12,817 nucleotides of DNA. Source: Deltaproteobacteria bacterium CG_4_8_14_3_um_filter_43_13 (lineage in GTDB: Bacteria; Desulfobacterota; UBA8473). The DNA lies in the NCBI GenBank assembly GCA_002782605.1, contig PFIF01000201.1, forward strand, positions 1 through 12,817. The letters are read 5' to 3'. Below are positions 1 to 6,193 of this stretch, in pieces. Both the position numbers and the translations under genes were made by a program. Positions within the stretch are counted from its first letter, which is position 1; the number at the start of each line of letters is the position of its first letter. Below the pieces are notes generated by a model. It worked only from the letters and a program-made list of their open reading frames with translations. It did no database searches and was not told the origin of the DNA.

Positions 1-81
1 GTAGCATCTCTGTCCGTCTCATCCGTCACCTCCATCGGTGACTATAACAAACCGGACAGATTGTGTGCTACAAACCGGACA
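1..81. repeat. Nested inverted repeats and double ACAAACCGGACA motif, probable insertion sequence end
   Basis: Three nested inverted pairs are visible: GTAGCA (1-6) with TGCTAC (66-71), TGTCCG (11-16) with CGGACA (53-58), and GTCACC (25-30) with GGTGAC (37-42). In addition the 12-mer ACAAACCGGACA occurs directly repeated at 47-58 and 70-81. No ORF covers it. Repeated CCGGACA-type motifs near an end are known in some transposons, for example the multiple terminal repeats of IS21-like elements. I infer that the end of such an element, or a remnant of one, enters from the left edge. No transposase gene is in the window, so this is only a suggestion. Confidence 0.35.
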
Positions 82-115
82 TATCACGTGTTACTGACAT
101 AAACTTGTTTTTTAT

Positions 116-143
116 TTGACAAGGTCGAAGGATTTGTTATAAT
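116..143 (+). promoter_or_regulatory. Sigma70-type promoter of the tRNA-Gly/tRNA-Cys operon
   Basis: A perfect -35 box TTGACA (116-121) is followed after 16 bp by a perfect -10 box TATAAT (138-143). Transcription would start near 150, about 20 nt before the mature 5' end of tRNA-Gly. Near-consensus promoters are typical of stable RNA genes. Confidence 0.85.
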
Positions 144-170
144 TTTACAAAAAATTAAAAGAGCCTTTTA

Positions 171-245
171 GCGGGAATAACTCAGTGGTAGAGTACAACC
201 TTGCCAAGGTTGGAGTCGCGGGTTCAAATCCCGTTTCCCGCTCCA
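171..245 (+). tRNA. tRNA-Gly(GCC)
   Basis: The cloverleaf is complete. The acceptor stem GCGGGAA (171-177) pairs with TTCCCGC (235-241), the discriminator is T242, and CCA is encoded at 243-245. The anticodon arm AACC-TTGCCAA-GGTT places anticodon GCC at 203-205. The T arm GCGGG-TTCAAAT-CCCGT is canonical. It is the first gene of a two-tRNA transcript and lies 9 nt before tRNA-Cys. An antisense reading frame over both tRNAs (145-336) is the familiar tRNA artefact and is not a gene. Confidence 0.97.
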
Positions 246-254
246 ATATATACA

Positions 255-329
<75 letters not shown>

Positions 330-357
330 TTGACAAATTTCCTTTCCTATAGCAGGC

Positions 358-455
358 AGCGTATAACGTTTGTGTGTATCCTATGTTGCGTTAGCAATAA
401 TGGACGGGGGCTCACCATTAGGGGAGCCGTAACCGTATACACGCTGTTATATAAT
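358..455. repeat. Imperfect palindrome of about 95 bp resembling an integron attC site
   Basis: This lies in the 236-bp noncoding gap (330-565) between the tRNAs and the convergent hsdR. TATAAC (362-367) pairs with GTTATA (446-451), and GTGTAT (374-379) pairs with ATACAC (437-442). Nested inside are GGCTC/GAGCC and TAATGG/CCATTA, which compete with each other. Two short paired boxes, an unpaired spacer and a variable structured tip within about 95 bp is the layout of an attC site. R-box variants with TATAAC/GTTATA depart from the usual RYYYAAC/GTTRRRY consensus at one position. No integrase gene or cassette array is in the window. It could instead be a REP-like repeat or a two-way transcription barrier. 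I see no gene elsewhere in 330-565. Confidence 0.35.
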
Positions 456-565
456 GTATGCCTTTCTATTTGTTACGCCTTAGCGGAACCACTTTTCTCT
501 TATAAGAACAAATTTAATTTTTTCTTGGTGAAGAGGCAGAAAGGAATGCTAAGTAGCCAAGACTC

Positions 566-3292
566 CTATGCATAATACGGCGATGGCACTGTAGGATATG
601 CCCGATAGACATGATAAAAAACAGCTTCGGTTCTTTTATATACATCGTTTTGGGTGTAACAATCTACAGGTAATCCGGTTTTTTCGTCCCACAAGAAATT
701 TTGTATTAATACTTTCACACCATCTCTTGTAGGCTCTTTGTCTTGCCACCTATACAGATCCTTCAATTTTCCTTTCAGTGTTTCCAATAGTTCTTTAGCT
801 ACCTTCTTTATCTTTTGGATTTCTTGGGGTTTCAAGGTTGGTTTTACCAGAAGGTCATAAATAGCCAGAGTCTCCTCATCCAGCCCCTCCCGCATAGCTC
901 GGCTTTCTTCTTCATCCAAATCTTGAACAAATTTCAATAATGCTTCTAAGATAGCTTCAATATTTTGGCGGTCTTTTTCTTCATTATACTCATCAATTAT
1001 CTTTTCATAATGTTCTTGAAAATCTGTCCGGAGCGGATTTCTCTGGATGAGCCGTTGCAGTTTTTTCTCAATCACGCTTTTAAGGCTTTGCACGGTAGTA
1101 TTTTTGGTTTTGGCATGTTCAAACTCTGCCCGCAATCTGTCAAAGTCGATTTTGCTGATATCATACGGTTTGTTAGGTTCTTTGCTTTTGTCGGACGTAG
1201 CGGTAATAGACTCATCAATAACTTCGTGCAGCTGTTTAATGATATCGCTGATATCGGCCAGGTCGCGGTCTTTTTGCAGGCTTTTATAAATAATATTGAT
1301 AGCATTGTATTGGTTACGATAAGCATTTACCCCGGTAATTGTCAGGCAGGCTTTGAATTTAATAAAAACTTCCCGGCACATCACCTCAAACTTCTTTCTG
1401 GTTTCATCATTTTCGTTAACCGCTTCTTTGGCCGCAACAATCGCCTTGTTTCTCTCAAATCCGCTTGCATTGATGATTGCATCAAGTGAGGCTTTTCGTT
1501 CATGGAGAAAATCACTTACCAAGCCAATCGCTTGTTTTAAGTCTTCAAGTAATTCTTCTTTGGTCCTGGTTGGATCCAGTTCATCCGGCCCTAGTCCGCC
1601 AGGTCTGCCGGTATCGCCTGTACCGGTAAAGGTAGCGAGTGCTTTACGTAAATTCTTGAGGATACCGCAATAATCAACAATAAGACCGTTATTTTTATCA
1701 CCGTTGACCCTGTTGGCGCGGGCAATCGCCTGCATCAGCGTATGGGCTTTGAGCGGCTTGTCCAAATAAAGGTTAGCCAAACTCGGCACATCAAACCCGG
1801 TCATCCACATCGCGCAGACTATCGCAATTCTAAACGGGTGTTCTTCTTTCTTAAAAGCAGAATCTATATCAATTCGCTTTCCATCAGAGAGTTCAAAGCC
1901 GTTTTTAATAAGTCGCCGATGAGGTGTGATATCGAAACCCCATTTTCTGAACTTCTCAATCTCGCCTTGCTCTTCACTCACAATAACCGCCATCTTTGTC
2001 TCTTTCATCCAGATAAGCTGATTGGAAAGACGACCCTTCTCTTCCCCTGCTGCCATTTTCCAGGATTCTTCTACCTCCTCTGTCTTCTGATCCCAGTATT
2101 GCCTTATCAATTCATACATCCGCACACAGGTTAATTTATCGATGCACACAAACATCGCCTTGCCGGCCTCCCATGAAATGGTGTAGTGATCGACAAAGTC
2201 TTTGGCAATTTGGTTAAGCCGTTTTTTAGCAGCGATAATGTGATAGTCACGCTTGAGTTCTTTTTCCAGGCGTTCGCTAACATCGACATCACTAATTTCA
2301 ATTTGTTCCAGCTTTTCGGCAATCCGCTCATTAATATCAGTGGTGGATACACCCAAAGTATCGCCCCGCGAATCATAATAGAGAGGCACTGTCACTTTAT
2401 CTTCTACCGCCCGCTGAAAATCAAAAGTGGACACATAAACGCCAAATACCTGCATGGTAATTTGATCGTCTTTAAATAACGGGGTACCCGTAAACCCGAT
2501 AAAGTCGGCGTTTGGTAAGGCATTGCGCATGTTAAGGGCAAGAGTGCCGTATTGAGTGCGGTGCGCTTCGTCGGTGATTACAATAATGTCATTGCGTTTG
2601 GTATAACCTTCATCCGGATCTATTTCCTGATTGAATTTCTGAATGGTAGTAAAAACATACGCCTTTTGTTGGCCCATGAGTTCCGCCAAATGTCTGCCAC
2701 TACTGGGTCGGCAGGGATTTTTATCGTTATCAGCAACACCGCATCCGGCAAAGGTCTTGTATATTTGGGTATCCAGATCATCACGATCGGTGCATATTAG
2801 AAATGTATAATTACCACCGATTTTACGATGTACCTTGGTGGTGAAAAACACCATGGAATAACTTTTGCCCCCGCTTTGCGTATGCCAGAAAACGCCGAGC
2901 TTCCCTTTGACTCTATTGGGATCATTCAAGGCTTTTATGACCTGATTAACGCCCAGATACTGGTGATTTTTGGCCAGCACTTTTATCTGTTTACCGCTGG
3001 AATCATCATAGATAATGAAATTTTCAAAAATATCCATGAAATTTTTCTTGTCGCAAACTCCCTTTAAAAGCGTTTCCATATCCACCACGCCCGGATCGGA
3101 TTCCGACAAGCGCTTCCATTCATGAAAATGTTCATAACCGGCAGTGATGGTGCCGATTTTTGCTTTATGGCCATTGGCTAGCATAACGATTGCGTTGTGA
3201 TGAAAAAAATGCGGGATAGTATCTTTGTAATCGGCAAAGTTTCTTTCGTAAGCATGTTTGAGATCTTTATGGATATTTTTTGCACTCCACAA
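566..3292 (-). CDS. hsdR: Type I restriction enzyme R subunit HsdR, C-terminal motor fragment (frameshifted gene)
   Basis: This is the ATP-dependent DNA translocase part of HsdR, the subunit that pumps DNA towards the complex and cuts it. In the 908-residue frame the helicase motifs run in order: Walker A TQSGGKSYS (138-146), DEAH box (241-244), GFTGTP (266-271), MWMTGFDVPS (495-504) and QAIARANR (521-528). A long helical C-terminal part follows, which in the family contacts HsdM. The frame opens with a fortuitous TTG at 3292. True homology starts at Asn6, continuing directly from the Glu-Cys-Lys of the upstream fragment. One extra A in an A6 run (3276-3281) separates the two. Removing it gives one 1068-aa protein, the usual HsdR length. 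The stop codon is TAG. It is the last gene of the hsdM-hsdS-rhuM-hsdR transcript and faces the tRNA genes. Whether the frameshift is real cannot be decided from the sequence. Confidence 0.93.
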   Translation of the reverse strand: MWSAKNIHKDLKHAYERNFADYKDTIPHFFHHNAIVMLANGHKAKIGTITAGYEHFHEWKRLSESDPGVVDMETLLKGVCDKKNFMDIFENFIIYDDSSGKQIKVLAKNHQYLGVNQVIKALNDPNRVKGKLGVFWHTQSGGKSYSMVFFTTKVHRKIGGNYTFLICTDRDDLDTQIYKTFAGCGVADNDKNPCRPSSGRHLAELMGQQKAYVFTTIQKFNQEIDPDEGYTKRNDIIVITDEAHRTQYGTLALNMRNALPNADFIGFTGTPLFKDDQITMQVFGVYVSTFDFQRAVEDKVTVPLYYDSRGDTLGVSTTDINERIAEKLEQIEISDVDVSERLEKELKRDYHIIAAKKRLNQIAKDFVDHYTISWEAGKAMFVCIDKLTCVRMYELIRQYWDQKTEEVEESWKMAAGEEKGRLSNQLIWMKETKMAVIVSEEQGEIEKFRKWGFDITPHRRLIKNGFELSDGKRIDIDSAFKKEEHPFRIAIVCAMWMTGFDVPSLANLYLDKPLKAHTLMQAIARANRVNGDKNNGLIVDYCGILKNLRKALATFTGTGDTGRPGGLGPDELDPTRTKEELLEDLKQAIGLVSDFLHERKASLDAIINASGFERNKAIVAAKEAVNENDETRKKFEVMCREVFIKFKACLTITGVNAYRNQYNAINIIYKSLQKDRDLADISDIIKQLHEVIDESITATSDKSKEPNKPYDISKIDFDRLRAEFEHAKTKNTTVQSLKSVIEKKLQRLIQRNPLRTDFQEHYEKIIDEYNEEKDRQNIEAILEALLKFVQDLDEEESRAMREGLDEETLAIYDLLVKPTLKPQEIQKIKKVAKELLETLKGKLKDLYRWQDKEPTRDGVKVLIQNFLWDEKTGLPVDCYTQNDVYKRTEAVFYHVYRAYPTVPSPYYA

Positions 3293-3773
3293 ACAAAAGC
3301 GGAATGCCGTTTACAAACCCAACAATGTCCATCCGGCGGCGGTATAAATCGCCCTGCACCCACAATTCTCTCACTGCTAAAAAGTGATTATTGCCTGCTT
3401 CATTAAAATCAAAAGTCTTCAGCCGTTCCTTTTTGATCTCGCCATGTTCTCCCTGAAAAGAAACCAGCACACCGTCTTTGAACAATTTGTATTTATCATA
3501 GTTGGAAGAGAGCATAGACTGGCTCTGGGAGTAATCCACCACTTGGCGCACGGCTTCATCGTAGGCAGTTTCGGGAAAATTAGGATTTATTTTCTTTAGT
3601 GCTTCTCTGAGGTAGCGAGTGAGCACGACCTCCCTGTCGGAATTTCTGCCCAATAGTCCATCAGGACCAAAAGTTTCCTGATTATAGGCATAGATCGTTT
3701 CCCAGCAGAGTTCATCTCGCAGGTAATCGGTGGTGGTTTGTTGGGCTAATGTGTCTTCGTTGAGATGGGTCAT
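3267..3773 (-). CDS. hsdR: Type I restriction enzyme R subunit HsdR, N-terminal nuclease fragment (frameshifted gene)
   Basis: This is the N-terminal endonuclease domain of HsdR (HSDR_N type), 168 residues as read. The PD-(D/E)XK nuclease core is visible as Asp149 after an arginine-rich YRRRMD stretch, then Glu163-Cys164-Lys165 in LLFVECK. The frame then adds KYP and stops, because six A residues replace the expected five just after the Cys codon. The other frame continues with the correct NIHKDLKHAYERNF sequence. Nuclease and motor are thus separated within one codon of the catalytic lysine. The ATG at 3773 overlaps the rhuM TGA as ATGA, a standard coupling arrangement, and only an A-rich stretch precedes it. 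If the shift is real, this fragment could not translocate DNA and probably would not cleave. Confidence 0.9.
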   Translation of the reverse strand: MTHLNEDTLAQQTTTDYLRDELCWETIYAYNQETFGPDGLLGRNSDREVVLTRYLREALKKINPNFPETAYDEAVRQVVDYSQSQSMLSSNYDKYKLFKDGVLVSFQGEHGEIKKERLKTFDFNEAGNNHFLAVRELWVQGDLYRRRMDIVGFVNGIPLLFVECKKYP

Positions 3774-4789
3774 GTTTTTTTCTTTTTTGAATTAAGCAAT
3801 TTTTTGACTTCACGGTCAAAGTCAGAAATATAGTTTTTGTCCTGTATTGAGCGATATTTTTCATATTCTTTTAAAGCAAGCTCTTCTGCAACTTCATGAC
3901 TAATCTTGCCAGTATTTGTCAAAATCTCGTGTTCACTGAACTTCAAAAAGGCATTGAGCTTTTCTATCCAGTCTTTCATAGTCATTGCCCGACCTCGCGC
4001 AGCCTGCATTTCGGCATAATCCAAATACATATTTACAATTCTATTGAGTCCAGTAAGTTCTTTTTTGTCCAAATAATTTTTAGCAATAACGACATCGCTT
4101 GGCATAATTTTACCATTAGGAGATCTTCTCCATGACGTAAGCCCCATCTTATCTTTCTTGCTATTGACACGGTTTTGAATAATTTCTGCCGCTGTTTTTC
4201 CGGTAATGGCAAAATGAAGTTTGTTTTGTACTGTAGCGAAAAATTGCTTACTCTCGTACGCTTTGGGTGAATAGTCTATGGCTGTGGCATAAATATCGGT
4301 AATTTTCTGGTAAAGCATCCGTTCGCTGGAGCGGATGTCTTTGATTTCTTCGTAAAGTTCATCAAAATATCTGGCGCTGAAACGGGAACCGTATTTAAAC
4401 CTGTTGCTATCTAACACATAGCCTTTGTGGATGTAGCTTTTGAGAATCTCTGTCGCCCATTGTCTAAATTGGGTGCCCCGTTCGGAATTTACCCGATAAC
4501 CAACGGCAATAATAGCTTCCAATGAATAAAAGGATATATTTCTTTTGACTTCTCTTTCCCCTTCTTTTTGAACTTGTAAGAAATCCTTACAAGTTGATTC
4601 TATGTCAGCTTCGCTTTCTGCATAGATGTTTTTGATATGCTGGGTTATATTTTGAGGCGTTGTGTCAAAAAGTTCTGCCATTTTCTTTTGGGTAAGCCAG
4701 ATATTTTCTTCGGCATATAACACTTCAATATTCACCGAGCCGTCCGGTGATTGATAAAAAGTGATTTGATTGTCTGGTAGCTTTTTCAT
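3770..4789 (-). CDS. rhuM: RhuM family protein embedded in the type I RM operon
   Basis: This belongs to the virulence RhuM family (named for a Salmonella SPI-3 gene), whose biochemical function is not established. I chose the ATG at 4789 (339 aa), 4 nt after the hsdS stop. A TTG at 4804 would add five residues and overlap hsdS. Near residues 31-55, WLTQKKMAELFDTTPQNITQ and what follows look like a helix-turn-helix, suggesting DNA binding. The middle contains the conserved GTQFRQWATEILKSYIHKGY stretch. The C-terminal part (from about residue 225) is helical and ends in a lysine-rich tail. I see no Fic HPFxxGN motif. The gene sits between hsdS and hsdR, and its TGA overlaps the hsdR ATG. RhuM genes are often found inside type I RM loci, so a role tied to restriction is inferred but unproven. 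Confidence 0.88.
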   Translation of the reverse strand: MKKLPDNQITFYQSPDGSVNIEVLYAEENIWLTQKKMAELFDTTPQNITQHIKNIYAESEADIESTCKDFLQVQKEGEREVKRNISFYSLEAIIAVGYRVNSERGTQFRQWATEILKSYIHKGYVLDSNRFKYGSRFSARYFDELYEEIKDIRSSERMLYQKITDIYATAIDYSPKAYESKQFFATVQNKLHFAITGKTAAEIIQNRVNSKKDKMGLTSWRRSPNGKIMPSDVVIAKNYLDKKELTGLNRIVNMYLDYAEMQAARGRAMTMKDWIEKLNAFLKFSEHEILTNTGKISHEVAEELALKEYEKYRSIQDKNYISDFDREVKKLLNSKKKKT

Positions 4790-4793
4790 AATT

Positions 4794-5939
4794 TTATACT
4801 TCAATTGTGCCGATCATCAGCCGCGGCAAAAGTAAATCACGGGCTTGAGCAAGTTTTTGGTTTTGGATCGATAACATAAATATTTGCTTTACAGTGCTTT
4901 CTGCAACATCATCAAACAATCTCACAATTCCTTGTTTTGGGAAGATGATTTTCAAACTAGATAATTTATCTTGAGAAATGCCAGGTTGAGCAGAATTTGA
5001 ATTAAGGTTTGCTATCGCTTGCTGAATAAAATCTTGTGAAAGGAAAAAATAAAGCCAGTTTTGAATATTATTTTTTGTTCGCAGAATAAATACATGTTCG
5101 TTAACACAACATTTGTTATGAGGAAAACCATAACCCACTATAGTTGTCCGTCCAATATTCGCCCCATCTTTGTATAATAGGACATCTTTGGAAATCACCT
5201 TCCCTTTATTCATTTTTTGATAATATTCTTCAGGGACATACTTTTCATTAGAATAATTATAATTTCCAATTCCGTTTACATTTTCAGCCCCTATAGAGGG
5301 GACACCATCACCAATTGCGCCGCCCTTGGGTCTTCCGCCTGATTCAATAGCGCTTATGATATCCATGAAATTTATTTTACCCCACCCCTCCGGCACACCA
5401 TCGACTATCTTCACTTTTTCATGCCCGGGAAAACGGAAATACACAAACCACTCGCGGAATAATAGCCGCGCTGATTCTTCCAAAAGCTGTATCCGCTGGC
5501 GGTTGGTGTCAATGAGGTCGTCGTAGACGGAGAGAATTGAGGAAATTCTTTCTTGCGTTGGAATATCAGGAACTTGGACAATAATATTATCAAGATTATT
5601 TCGATTGAGTGTAGGAACTGATGCCCCGCCATTAAATCGTTCAAAATTTAATGTTTTCATTTTGAAATAAACAAATTTTGGATGATTTGATTTGAAATCT
5701 TTAACCCAAAGGGAAGTATTATGAGGCCAGTATGGTTTATCAACATATTGAATTACACCTATGGTTCCCGATCTACCTGTAATAACACCGGGAGGATTTA
5801 CTTTTGCCTTATTATGATAACCGATAATTCCTGTCGATCCCAATACCGGGATCTCACCATCTTTCATTTCTGAAACCGGCAAATCAAAACCTCTTTGAAG
5901 TGTAACAAACTTATTGAATTTTATCTTATTCAAGTTCAT
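4794..5939 (-). CDS. hsdS: Type I RM specificity subunit HsdS
   Basis: This is the DNA-recognition subunit that sets the bipartite target of the methylase and restriction complex. The 381 residues show the duplicated HsdS plan. Target recognition domain 1 covers about 1-125 (PVLGSTGIIGYH and ITGRSGTIG motifs). A central conserved helix covers about 126-170 (PTQERISSILSVYDDLIDTN onward). Target recognition domain 2 covers about 185-335 (PSIGAENVNG, YKDGANIGRT, AQPGISQDKLSSLKI). A C-terminal helix covers about 338-372 (NQKLAQARDLLLPRLMIG). The gene is intact and of normal length. Its ATG overlaps the native hsdM stop as ATGA (5936-5939), so translation is coupled to the very end of hsdM. The target sequence cannot be read from the protein by eye. 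Confidence 0.95.
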   Translation of the reverse strand: MNLNKIKFNKFVTLQRGFDLPVSEMKDGEIPVLGSTGIIGYHNKAKVNPPGVITGRSGTIGVIQYVDKPYWPHNTSLWVKDFKSNHPKFVYFKMKTLNFERFNGGASVPTLNRNNLDNIIVQVPDIPTQERISSILSVYDDLIDTNRQRIQLLEESARLLFREWFVYFRFPGHEKVKIVDGVPEGWGKINFMDIISAIESGGRPKGGAIGDGVPSIGAENVNGIGNYNYSNEKYVPEEYYQKMNKGKVISKDVLLYKDGANIGRTTIVGYGFPHNKCCVNEHVFILRTKNNIQNWLYFFLSQDFIQQAIANLNSNSAQPGISQDKLSSLKIIFPKQGIVRLFDDVAESTVKQIFMLSIQNQKLAQARDLLLPRLMIGTIEV

Positions 5940-6157
5940 ATCCCCAACTTCTTAAAATTCTCACTAATTTTTTTCGCCAAATCTCCGGCCTGGGCATTCA
6001 GACCTTCCAGTTCGGTATGAATTGTCCGCATTGCCTCACCAAAATCAAAGTCCGGGTCTTCCTCCTCCAGAGCAACACCCACATACCTGCCCGGGGTCAG
6101 GCTCCAGTCGTTTTCTTTGAGCTCCGCTTTATCCACCAGCTTGACCAAACCCTCCAC
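5936..6157 (-). CDS. hsdM: HsdM C-terminal fragment downstream of an in-frame TAG
   Basis: These 73 residues from a GTG codon, plus the 12 codons before it (6158-6193: LVERFPEGKLRD), are the natural C-terminus of HsdM. They include WSLTPGRYVGVALEEEDPDF and a final helical segment ending KNFKKLGI-like (here ENFKKLGI). The frame is identical to the upstream hsdM reading frame and only the TAG at 6194-6196 separates them. The ORF ends in TGA overlapping the hsdS ATG. In the family this tail helps HsdM dock onto HsdS. As a separate product it would need internal initiation at GTG (6157), for which only a loose GAAGGG-type purine stretch is seen. It is best read as part of hsdM. Confidence 0.85.
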   Translation of the reverse strand: MEGLVKLVDKAELKENDWSLTPGRYVGVALEEEDPDFDFGEAMRTIHTELEGLNAQAGDLAKKISENFKKLGI

Positions 6158-6193
6158 ATCCCGCAGTTTCCCTTCAGGAAATCGCTCAACCAG

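Noticed and set aside
330..565. Rho-independent terminator for hsdR or the tRNA operon
   Set aside because: The hairpins present are not followed by a T run on either strand.
965..3067. Several plus-strand frames of 80-174 residues opposite hsdR
   Set aside because: hsdR has all helicase motifs in order on the minus strand. The opposite frames have low-complexity hydrophobic composition and no motifs.
3267..3292. Programmed ribosomal frameshift joining the hsdR fragments
   Set aside because: The repair needs a +1 shift. The A6 run is not a standard +1 site with a rare codon or stop at the slip point, and HsdR is not known for frameshifting.
3770..4789. RhuM as a Fic/Doc AMP-transferase toxin
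   Set aside because: No HPFxxGN catalytic motif is present anywhere in the protein.
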